DNA from: Desulfarculales bacterium
Lineage (GTDB): Bacteria > Desulfobacterota > Desulfarculia > Desulfarculales > Desulfarculaceae
Direction of reading: 5' to 3'
DNA length: 42,590 bases
NCBI GenBank assembly: GCA_031267815.1
Contig: JAIRYI010000019.1
Coordinates: 1 to 42,590 of the forward strand
Part shown: positions 1 through 6,219 of the stretch, piece after piece
Numbering within the stretch: position 1 is the first letter of the stretch
Layout: each line of letters starts with the position of its first letter
Made by a program: the position numbers and the translations under genes
Notes under the pieces: model-generated
What the model was told of the DNA's origin: nothing
Databases searched by the model: none
The model's input: the letters and a program-made list of their open reading frames with translations, nothing else

Positions 1-175
1 ACAAAATTATTTACATCAATATTCTAATAAATCAACGGAATATTGACAATGGCCGTTTTCGCGATTTGACCGCGTTTTGATAATTCCGGGCGCGGGCGGC
101 AGGATGCCGCCCCTACAACGGGGGATGATCCGGCGCCGTCTTTGACTTTTTCAGCAACCTCAGAATGCCGCCCCT
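1..175. repeat. Left copy of terminal inverted repeat
   Basis: Bases 1-97 are identical to the reverse complement of 42472-42568. After a 15-base insertion on this side, which forms a GGGCGGC/GCCGCCC hairpin at about 94-112, similarity continues to about base 170. The motif ATGCCGCCCCTACA occurs twice here, near 104 and 165. The remaining gap to the first gene at 326 is AT-rich and shows no gene I can support. The repeat may be a dispersed element at which an assembly broke, or the terminal repeat of a mobile unit. Confidence 0.9.
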
Positions 176-325
176 ACAGTGTTGGAATATTTCCGCTTGG
201 GATAACCAAAAAGGCAGGCATAAACATCTCAGACGGAAATACTGTAACGAAAATAAACACACTATAACGTAACCGTTTAAAATAAAATATATTCTAGCAT
301 ACTGTAACATTTAAAACTCATATTT

Positions 326-1036
326 ATGGATACTCTTGGAAAAATCCTGGTTAACAGCATTGGGATGGAGTTGGCGCTGATTCCGGCGGGCGAGTTCATG
401 ATGGGGGCGGACAATAATTTTGAGGACGCCTATGATGATGAAACCCCGCGCCACCGGGTGAGCATCAGCAAGCCTTTTTACCTGGGCAAATACGAGGTGA
501 CTCAAGGGCAGTGGACCGAGGTGACAGGGAACAACCCCAGCCGTTTCAAGGGCCGCAACAATCCCGTGGAAACGGTGTCCTGGTATGACGCGCGGGAGTT
601 TATCAGACTTTTGAACAAAAGAGAAGGACACAGCCGTTACCGTCTGCCCACCGAGGCGGAATGGGAATACGCGGCCCGGGCGGGCGGAGAGGCCGGTTTT
701 GGCGGCCGGGCCGGGCAGCTTGGAACTTATGCCTGGTATGGGGCCAATTCCGGAGACAAGACTCATCCTGTGGGGCGGAAGCGGCCCAATGCCTGGGGAT
801 TGCATGACATGCGGGGAAATGTGTGGGAGTGGGTGCGGGACTGGTACGGTAAAAATTATTACCGCCACAGTTCCTATAGCGACCCGGGCGGACCCTCTTC
901 CGGCGCCTACCGCGGCCGGCGCGGCGGCAGCTGGAATAATTCCGCCGGATTTTGCCGGCCCGCCTACCGGGGCAGCAATTCGCCGGGCTACCGCTACGCT
1001 GATCTGGGGTTCCGGCTGGCTCTCTGCCCGGAATAG
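326..1036 (+). CDS. SUMF1/FGE-sulfatase-fold protein (FGE1)
   Basis: This 236-residue protein is an almost bare formylglycine-generating-enzyme-like (SUMF1, C-type-lectin-related) domain. It opens with NSIGMELALIPAGEFMMG and continues through HRVSISKPFYLGKYEVTQ, RLPTEAEWEYAARAG, WGLHDMRGNVWEWVRDWY and RGGSW to GFRLALCPE at the C-terminus. True FGE uses two cysteines in the segment after the GGS motif. Only one Cys lies there (GFCR), so sulfatase activation is unlikely and a binding or scaffold role is more plausible. There is no signal peptide, so it is probably cytosolic, unlike its paralogue at 3156. No clear ribosome site precedes the ATG. A CDKN3-like phosphatase follows 198 bases downstream. 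The domain assignment is firm; the function is not. Confidence 0.85.
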   Translation: MDTLGKILVNSIGMELALIPAGEFMMGADNNFEDAYDDETPRHRVSISKPFYLGKYEVTQGQWTEVTGNNPSRFKGRNNPVETVSWYDAREFIRLLNKREGHSRYRLPTEAEWEYAARAGGEAGFGGRAGQLGTYAWYGANSGDKTHPVGRKRPNAWGLHDMRGNVWEWVRDWYGKNYYRHSSYSDPGGPSSGAYRGRRGGSWNNSAGFCRPAYRGSNSPGYRYADLGFRLALCPE

Positions 1037-1220
1037 CTTGGTTTTTCGCCTTTTGTGTTTTCAGGCGGCCTTAGGCGGCACAGGAAAATTGTTGGGAACA
1101 GCGAAATAAAAACCGTGATTTCCCGCCCTGCCCGCCTTTTTGAAGGTATTTTATTTTTAAACCGCTGAAGAACCCGAAACCCGCGGTTGCGCCCGGCCAA
1201 AATTTTTATTTTCCAATGTA
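1037..1220 (+). repeat. Duplicated 3' flank of FGE1 (copy 1)
   Basis: The segment after the FGE1 stop is closely similar to 3942-4125 after the FGE2 stop. Shared stretches include GCTTGGTTTTTCGCCTTTTG, GAAAATTGTTGG and CGCTGAAGAACCCGAAACCC. It is non-coding and contains a small AAACC/GGTTT hairpin-like run. It forms part of a cassette duplication that also covers the phosphatase gene. Confidence 0.85.
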
Positions 1221-1234
1221 GGAGCGGCAAAGCC

Positions 1235-1924
1235 ATGAAAGACACTGCAATGCGGATCAAAACCAGTGAAAACGACCCCTTTCTCATCGGGGAGCTTCCT
1301 CTGGGCCAAGGCCTCATCGGCATGAGCATTTGTCCGGGCAGTCACGATTACGAAGCCTGGAGCGGCCCGCGTGAACGTTCGCTGGAAGCGGATCTGGGCG
1401 CCGTCCGGGCCGGCGGCTACGGTATTGTCGTTACCCTGCTGGAAATCTGGGAGCTTGATTTTCTGCGCGTGGCCGGCATGGGAGAGTCTGTTGCCGCGCG
1501 CGGCATGAGTTGGTGGCATCTGCCGGTAAAAGACTGCTGCCCGCTGGAATATCGCGGCGACGGGTTTGCGGAGGCCAGCCTTGACCGCTGGTCTTGGCCC
1601 TGCGCTCTTCTGCTCTGTTTTCTTCACGCGGGGGGGAAAGTGTTTATTCATTGCCGGGGCGGCCTGGGACGCACCGGCACTCTGGCGGCGCTTCTGCTTA
1701 TCAAAGAAGGGATCGGCGCCGGCGACGCCATAACCATGGTGCGGGAGGCCAGACCCGGAGCTGTCCCCTATAAATGCCAGAATGACTGGCTGTGGCAACA
1801 GTCCGCGTTATTTTCCCGGCGCGCGGATTTGCCGCCGGAGGATAAGGCGGTGACCGTTCTGCTGCGCGAGCCGCATAAATTTGTTCTGGAAACGTGGCTC
1901 CAAGCCTGTTGCCGAGCGTTTTAA
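1235..1924 (+). CDS. CDKN3-like dual-specificity/tyrosine phosphatase
   Basis: The 229-residue protein carries the cysteine-phosphatase signature HCRGGLGRT, with nucleophile Cys140 and phosphate-binding Arg146. A candidate general acid, Asp100, sits in HLPVKD. The N-terminal part (GLIGMSICPGS, then a conserved acidic/leucine segment) resembles the cyclin-dependent-kinase-inhibitor-3 phosphatase family, so it probably removes phosphate from protein Tyr/Ser/Thr or a related substrate. I chose ATG 1235 because AGGAG lies 10 bases upstream; an in-frame upstream start at 1187 lacks a site. There is no signal peptide. It lies next to FGE1, and a decayed second copy lies after FGE2 at 4128-4255, so the two genes travel together. 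Substrate unknown. Confidence 0.85.
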   Translation: MKDTAMRIKTSENDPFLIGELPLGQGLIGMSICPGSHDYEAWSGPRERSLEADLGAVRAGGYGIVVTLLEIWELDFLRVAGMGESVAARGMSWWHLPVKDCCPLEYRGDGFAEASLDRWSWPCALLLCFLHAGGKVFIHCRGGLGRTGTLAALLLIKEGIGAGDAITMVREARPGAVPYKCQNDWLWQQSALFSRRADLPPEDKAVTVLLREPHKFVLETWLQACCRAF

Positions 1925-1936
1925 CACCGCGGCAGG

Positions 1937-1957
1937 TCTCAATATTGCGGAGTCCAT
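1937..1957 (-). pseudogene. Duplicated 3' tail of the malolactic/malic enzyme gene
   Basis: These 21 bases match 4262-4282 exactly. At 4264 they encode the last residues (WTPQY-stop, minus strand) of the malolactic/malic enzyme. Here no gene is attached, so this is a copied end. It shows that the FGE-phosphatase cassette was duplicated from a position beside that enzyme gene. Confidence 0.75.
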
Positions 1958-2107
1958 AGGCATTATTGGGCGGTTTCCGTGGAATACCTGACCGGCACAG
2001 CCGGAGGCAGCGAAGAAGCGAAACGTTGCGGGGAATGTCTATCTATGCGTATTAACAAGCAAATATAACAATGTAATAAAATTTATATGTTGGAATTGGG
2101 AATTTAG

Positions 2108-2128
2108 ATTCCGGGACAAGCCCGGAAT
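2108..2128. repeat. REP-like palindrome, copy 1
   Basis: Arms ATTCCGGG and CCCGGAAT enclose a 5-base spacer (acaag). The same 21-mer occurs in reverse orientation at 2690-2710. The two copies flank the lipoprotein gene. A degenerate relative lies near 25430. Confidence 0.8.
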
Positions 2129-2200
2129 GACGAAAAATAAAAAAATTCGACTTTTTCCGGGACGACTAATTATTAACTATGGATACAACGGGAGGACTTT

Positions 2201-2620
2201 ATGCGGATTAAAAAGTTGCTGGCTCTGTTTTTGCTGGGCGGGGCAATGCTGATGCAGGGGTGTGCCGGGTCGGCCAGATCGGATAATTTTCAGACTCTGG
2301 AAGTAAGCTTTGAATGGCAGGGCAATGCCGGGTCTTTGTCCAGCCCCAATCCAGAAATTGTTGTCAGCAATATACCGGCTGGGACCGCCTTTTTGCAGGT
2401 GAGGATGAAGGATCTGGACTATCCCCATAACCATGGGGGAGGCTTGGTGTCTTATGACGGGAAAGGGGTCATTCCTGTGGGCGCTTTGCAATCGTATGAT
2501 GGGCCGCAACCACCCGCGGGTCAGGTCCACACCTATGTGTTCACTGTTACCGCTCTGAACCAAGATAAATCTTTGGCCTTGGGCGAAGGCAGCGCCTCAC
2601 GTCAATATCCGGAAAAGTGA
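2201..2620 (+). CDS. PEBP/YbhB-like lipoprotein
   Basis: The 139-residue precursor has a basic start (MRIKK), a hydrophobic stretch and a lipobox ending MQGC, so Cys21 is the probable lipidated residue and the product should be membrane-anchored outside the cytoplasm. The mature part resembles the phosphatidylethanolamine-binding/Raf-kinase-inhibitor-like YbhB/YbcL family. It has an NIPAGTAFLQVRMKDLDYP segment, SYDGPQPPAGQVHTYVFTV, and a closing ALNQDKSLALGEGSA. Those proteins have no agreed bacterial role; some bind small anions or lipids. GGAGG at 2191 supports the ATG. The gene sits alone between two inverted REP palindromes (2108 and 2690), a possible sign of past mobility. Family call by motif recall, moderately sure. 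Confidence 0.7.
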   Translation: MRIKKLLALFLLGGAMLMQGCAGSARSDNFQTLEVSFEWQGNAGSLSSPNPEIVVSNIPAGTAFLQVRMKDLDYPHNHGGGLVSYDGKGVIPVGALQSYDGPQPPAGQVHTYVFTVTALNQDKSLALGEGSASRQYPEK

Positions 2621-2689
2621 CAAACAGGACGCTTTTTTAATAAAGAGACCTGTTGCATATTAAAAAGACAAATTTTTCCTTGCTCCGCT

Positions 2690-2710
2690 ATTCCGGGCTT
2701 GTCCCGGAAT
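2690..2710. repeat. REP-like palindrome, copy 2 (inverted)
   Basis: Exact reverse complement of 2108-2128, with the same 8-base arms and spacer cttgt. It lies directly against the left edge of the FGE C-terminal fragment. Confidence 0.8.
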
Positions 2711-2868
2711 CCAGTGACCCGCGTGGCCCTGCGTCAGGCTCGCTTCGTGTGGCTCGCGGCGGCAGTTGGGACGACTTCGCCGGGGGTTGCCGCTCCGCCG
2801 GCCGCTACTCCACGCCGGGCGGCCGCGGCGACGACCGCGGTTTCCGGCTGGCTCTCTCCCCAGAGTAG
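2711..2868 (+). pseudogene. FGE C-terminal fragment (variable-region-like)
   Basis: An open stretch encodes only the last 51 residues of a SUMF1/FGE domain, from SDPRGPASGS to GFRLALSPE, ending at a stop at the same place as FGE2. It joins directly to the REP palindrome at 2690-2710, so the rest of the domain is missing. Compared with FGE2, 15 codons between LRV and DRG differ, none synonymously. Of 22 changed bases, 21 are at codon positions 1 or 2, and one codon is missing. The flanking codons are almost unchanged. This looks like a copied or recombined variable region, not ordinary decay. An in-frame start at 2653 could express a 71-residue peptide, but nothing suggests it is functional. 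Confidence 0.75.
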
Positions 2869-2878
2869 CAGGCGGGCC

Positions 2879-2951
2879 AGGACAGGCGGGAGTTGGCGGC
2901 ATGGAGCGAGCCGGCAGGGGAGCGTAATAACGCCAAGCCCGCCTGTCCCCC
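2879..2951. repeat. Long imperfect inverted repeat downstream of FGE fragment
   Basis: GGACAGGCGGG plus TTGGCG on the left pairs with CGCCAA plus CCCGCCTGTCC on the right across a spacer of about 35 bases. It begins about 10 bases after the fragment's stop. The rest of the gap to 3156 holds a second small GGCGGC/GCCGCC hairpin near 2988-3015 and shows no gene. Confidence 0.7.
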
Positions 2952-3155
2952 CATTGGATAGAACAAGTGTTTTCCGCCTTTAATTCAGGCGGCGTAAGCC
3001 TTCTTGCCGCCGGGTGGTTTTTGCAATAATTACAAGAAAAATAATATGCCCCTGCAATATAAATTTTTTTCCATTCCCGCAAGATCGCCTGCCCTCGTCA
3101 TGAGGAGAAGCCTGTTTTTGTTTTAAACATCTCATAGATCAGGAGGATTTCATTT

Positions 3156-3941
3156 ATGCGTTTTGCAATAGTCTGGGTTTCTCTTTTGTCGTTATTTTTA
3201 TTCAGCGGCGCGCCCGCCGCGCGGGCGGCCGCAAAGACCTATGCCAACAGCATAGGCATGGAGTTTGTATTAATCCCGGCCGGGGAATTCCTGATGGGTT
3301 CGGACAGAGGTAAAGATCCAAATGCGGAGGATAATGAAACGCCGCAGCACCGGGTGAAGTTCAGCAAGCCATTTTATCTGGGCAAGTATGAGGTGACCCA
3401 GGGGCAGTGGGAAGCGGTGATGGGGAGCAATCCCAGCAAGTTCAAGGGCCGGAACAACCCAGTGGAGCAGGTATCCTGGGATGATGTTCAGGTGTTTATC
3501 AAGCTTCTGAATCAGAAGGAAGGGCATAGCCGTTACCGTTTACCCACCGAGGCGGAATGGGAGTATGCGGCCAGGGCCGGGAGCACCAGCACCTACAGCT
3601 TTGGTGACGATGCCGGTCAACTTGGGCAATACGCCTGGTACGGCGAGAGTTATGATTCAGGATCAACCCATCCAGTGGGGCAGAAGCAGCCCAATGCCTG
3701 GGGCCTGTACGACATGTATGGGAATGTGTGGGAGTGGGTGCAGGATTGGTATGATGAGGGCTACTATTCCCTTAGTCCTTCCAGCGACCCGCGTGGCCCT
3801 GCGTCAGGCTCGTTTCGTGTGTTTCGCGGCGGCAGTTGGGACTACTTCGCCAGGTACTGCCGCTCCCCCCTCCGCGGCAACAACTCGCCGGACTTCCGCT
3901 ACGCCGGCCGCGGTTTCCGGCTGGCTCTCTCCCCGGAATAG
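3156..3941 (+). CDS. Exported SUMF1/FGE-sulfatase-fold protein (FGE2)
   Basis: The 261-residue protein starts with a signal peptide (MRFAIVWVSLLSLFLFSGAP, cleavage probably after ARA near residue 24), followed by one SUMF1/FGE domain. Landmarks are NSIGMEFVLIPAGEFLMG, FYLGKYEVTQGQWEAVMG, RLPTEAEWEYAARAG, GLYDMYGNVWEWVQDWY, RGGSW, a single CR, and GFRLALSPE. As in FGE1, the paired active-site cysteines of genuine FGE are absent, so a ligand-binding role is more likely than formylglycine formation. AGGAGG at 3141 fixes the start. Its last 50 codons show the hypervariable pattern described for the fragment at 2711. Domains of this fold with this C-terminus are known targets of diversity-generating retroelements. 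That link is inference here. Confidence 0.88.
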   Translation: MRFAIVWVSLLSLFLFSGAPAARAAAKTYANSIGMEFVLIPAGEFLMGSDRGKDPNAEDNETPQHRVKFSKPFYLGKYEVTQGQWEAVMGSNPSKFKGRNNPVEQVSWDDVQVFIKLLNQKEGHSRYRLPTEAEWEYAARAGSTSTYSFGDDAGQLGQYAWYGESYDSGSTHPVGQKQPNAWGLYDMYGNVWEWVQDWYDEGYYSLSPSSDPRGPASGSFRVFRGGSWDYFARYCRSPLRGNNSPDFRYAGRGFRLALSPE

Positions 3942-4125
3942 CTTGGTTTTTCGCCTTTTGTGTTTTCAGGCGGCGTTAGTCAGCACGGGAAAATTGTTGG
4001 AAACAGCGGCTTAAAAATAAAACCATGATTCCCCGCCCGCCCTTTTGAAGGTGTTTTATTTTTAGACCGCTGAAGAACCCGAAACCCGCGGTTTGCGCTC
4101 GGCCAAAATTTTTACTTTCCAAGCA
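3942..4125 (+). repeat. Duplicated 3' flank of FGE2 (copy 2)
   Basis: Matches 1037-1220 with scattered substitutions and small indels. It leads into a decayed phosphatase copy instead of an intact gene. Confidence 0.85.
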
Positions 4126-4127
4126 AT

Positions 4128-4255
4128 AAGGTGTTTATTCATTTTCCCGGCGCGCGGATTTGCCGCCGGGGGATAAGGCGGTGACCGTTCCGCTACGCGA
4201 GCCGCATAAATTTGTTCTGGAAACATGGCTCCAAGCTTGTTTCCGAGCGTTTTAA
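4128..4255 (+). pseudogene. Remnant of CDKN3-like phosphatase gene
   Basis: The segment aligns with the phosphatase gene at 1235-1924 but has lost its start, most of the catalytic domain and the Cys-X5-Arg loop. About a dozen bases of 1640-1651 (GTGTTTATTCAT) are joined directly to sequence equivalent to 1806 onward. The last 37 or so codons (FSRRADLPP to ACFRAF-stop) still read in frame, which suggests recent deletion. The remnant ends 8 bases before the stop of the convergent malolactic/malic enzyme gene. Confidence 0.8.
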
Positions 4256-4263
4256 CACAGATC

Positions 4264-5871
4264 TCAATATTGCGGAGTCCATTTTAACTCTGCCACTGCT
4301 TTTTCGGCCTCGGTCACGCCCTGGGCAAGACCTTCATCAATTGCCCGCTGCGCAACGGCAACCGCTATAAGGCGCGAAAATTCATTTAAGCGCGACAAGG
4401 GCGGCAAAACCGCTGTGCTGTCATCATCCAGGCTATTGGCTAAAGCGTGGGCGGCGGCTGAAAACATACCCTGGGTCATAAGTCTGGCTCTGGCGGCGAT
4501 GGCGCCGAGACCCAGCCCCGGATAAACAAGGGCGTTGTTGCCTTGCCCGATGCGGTAAGTTTTGCCTTGATAACAGACGTCGTCTGAAGGCACGCCTGTC
4601 GCTGTCAGCGCTCTGCCCTCAGACCACTTAATTAAATCGCCGGCTTTTGCTTCCATTAATTCAGTAGGGTTGGACAGTGGAAAAATCACCGGCCTCCTGG
4701 CATATGAACTCATATAACGCACAATTTCCTCTGTAAACGCGCCGGGCTGGGTTGATGTGCCGACTAAAACCGTCGGTTTTACCGCTTTCACCGCCGCGGT
4801 CAGATTGGTCAATTCACCGGCCGCGGCAAATTCCCGTCTGGAGCGCGCGAACGGTCTTTGCGCCGGTCTTAATGATTGGTCATCATCGAATAACAGCCCC
4901 TGCTTATCCACCAAATAGAAACGGCTGCGCGCCTCTCTCTCACTTAGCCCTTCAGCCGTCATTTCCGCCAACACCTGATTCACGATTCCCGCGCCCGCTG
5001 TACCCGCGCCAAAGGACATATATATCTGATCGCTCAATTTTGCCTTGGCCAGTTTCATCGCGCCCAATAATCCGGCGGCAACGGTGATTCCCGTGCCTTG
5101 GATGTCATCGTTAAAGGTCAGAATTTTATCTTTATAGCGGTCAAGAATGCGGGCGGCGTTCAGAATGCCGAAATCTTCCCAATGCAAATACAGATGGGGG
5201 AAAATATCCTCAATTTCTGTCACAAATTTATCGATGAAATCATCGTAGCGCTGGCCCCGAATCCGAGGGTGAGAATTTCCCAAGTACAGAGGATCGTTAA
5301 GCAAAAGCTGATTATTGGTGCCGGCGTCAATTACCACCGGTAAAACTGTAGCAGGGTCCAAACCGGCCGCGGCGGTATAAACCGCGAGTTTTCCAACCGA
5401 AATATCAATACCGTTCACCCCCCAGTCGCCAATCCCCAGAATCTCCTCGGAATCAGTCACAACCGCCAATTTAATATCGCGCCCGTCTGCCGTCCCCAGC
5501 AAAGTTCTGCGAATATTTTCCGGATGATTTATATCCAGAAACGCTGAATTTTGGGGATTGACAAAAATCTCCGAATAGGCGGTAATGGATTGGGCGACTG
5601 TCGGGTCATAAACAATCGGCATAAATTCATCGATGTGTTCTGAAAAAGTCTTATAGAACAAGATCCGGTTAGCGTCATAAATCTGCATCAGAAATTTGCG
5701 CTTCTCAATCTTGGACAGTTTTTTTTGAGCGTGTTCATAAACTTGCGCCGCCTGCTGTTCAAGGGTTTGCACCTTGGGAGGTAATTGGCCGGTAATCCCA
5801 TATTTTTCGCGCTCCTGGGCCGTGAAGGCTGTGCCCTTATTTTTAAAGGGATCACTTAAAATGCTCGGCAT
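4264..5871 (-). CDS. mleA: Malolactic/NAD-dependent malic enzyme
   Basis: The 535-residue enzyme acts on L-malate, either by decarboxylation to L-lactate (malolactic type) or oxidatively to pyruvate with NAD. Motifs include [18 protein letters not shown] near the N-terminus, [65 protein letters not shown] and a Rossmann loop FGAGTAGAG. From recall, INHPENI, GIGDWG and HWEDFG are closer to lactic-acid-bacterial malolactic enzymes than to E. coli MaeA, but sequence alone does not decide the reaction. I start at ATG 5871, with AAGGA eight bases upstream and a beginning ([13 protein letters not shown]) that matches the family. An in-frame start at 5916 would add 15 charged residues. No malate transporter is adjacent. 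Confidence 0.88.
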   Translation of the reverse strand: MPSILSDPFKNKGTAFTAQEREKYGITGQLPPKVQTLEQQAAQVYEHAQKKLSKIEKRKFLMQIYDANRILFYKTFSEHIDEFMPIVYDPTVAQSITAYSEIFVNPQNSAFLDINHPENIRRTLLGTADGRDIKLAVVTDSEEILGIGDWGVNGIDISVGKLAVYTAAAGLDPATVLPVVIDAGTNNQLLLNDPLYLGNSHPRIRGQRYDDFIDKFVTEIEDIFPHLYLHWEDFGILNAARILDRYKDKILTFNDDIQGTGITVAAGLLGAMKLAKAKLSDQIYMSFGAGTAGAGIVNQVLAEMTAEGLSEREARSRFYLVDKQGLLFDDDQSLRPAQRPFARSRREFAAAGELTNLTAAVKAVKPTVLVGTSTQPGAFTEEIVRYMSSYARRPVIFPLSNPTELMEAKAGDLIKWSEGRALTATGVPSDDVCYQGKTYRIGQGNNALVYPGLGLGAIAARARLMTQGMFSAAAHALANSLDDDSTAVLPPLSRLNEFSRLIAVAVAQRAIDEGLAQGVTEAEKAVAELKWTPQY

Positions 5872-5927
5872 GCTATTTTCCTTTCTCATATTCCGCTCTT
5901 TTTTATCTGATTCCATTTTAACATGTT

Positions 5928-5990
5928 CTTAAGGAAGCGCTGATTAATTCGCTTAACTGCATAATTCAGCTTAATCAGCGCTTCCTTAAG
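5928..5990. repeat. 20-bp perfect inverted repeat (dispersed element)
   Basis: CTTAAGGAAGCGCTGATTAA at 5928-5947 is perfectly complementary to 5971-5990, with a 23-base spacer. Related ends occur at 25159 and 25383, so this looks like a short form of a dispersed palindromic element. It sits in the leader of the malolactic/malic enzyme gene. Confidence 0.85.
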
Positions 5991-6023
5991 TTTTAGCGCC
6001 GGCCGTTCCCGGGCCGGTTTCGT

Positions 6024-6055
6024 CAGAGTATCAGAGTATCAGAATATCAGAGTAT
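6024..6055. repeat. Four tandem copies of an 8-base unit
   Basis: CAGAGTAT is repeated four times head to tail; the third copy is CAGAATAT. This is a simple microsatellite, not a CRISPR. The gap 5872-6219 otherwise holds only this, the 5928 palindrome and the stem at 6130-6194. Confidence 0.85.
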
Positions 6056-6129
6056 AAAGGGCGGCGGCGTGGGCGCGCGGAAAAAAGTTAACTTTCAGGG
6101 AACAGCGGCCGATAAACCGAATATATAAC

Positions 6130-6194
6130 TTCCCCGCCCCGCGCAACGGCGGGAAGGCTTGATATATAATTTAGTTATAGCGCGGGGCGGGGAA
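6130..6194 (-). terminator. Strong GC-rich stem-loop after the P-type ATPase gene
   Basis: TTCCCCGCCCCGCGC (6130-6144) pairs perfectly with 6180-6194 across 35 bases that contain AT-rich TATATAA runs. It lies 26 bases past the stop of the minus-strand ATPase gene. It has no clear U-tract, so it may be a repeat or attenuating structure, not a classic terminator. Confidence 0.45.
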
Positions 6195-6219
6195 ACTCCA
6201 ACTGTCTCCTGATCAACAG

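Noticed and set aside
326-1036. FGE1 and FGE2 as a DGR-diversified pair
   Set aside because: Their C-termini differ at many third codon positions as well, which indicates ordinary divergence between them.
2711-2868. FGE fragment as the DGR template repeat
   Set aside because: A template should have adenines at the variable sites. Here they are mostly G, T or C, so it is another variable copy or remnant.
326-3941. FGE1/FGE2 as sulfatase-activating enzymes
   Set aside because: The paired cysteines of genuine FGE are missing and no sulfatase gene is in the window.
6024-6055. CRISPR-like repeat
   Set aside because: Four contiguous 8-base units without spacers; a microsatellite. No other candidate array was seen.
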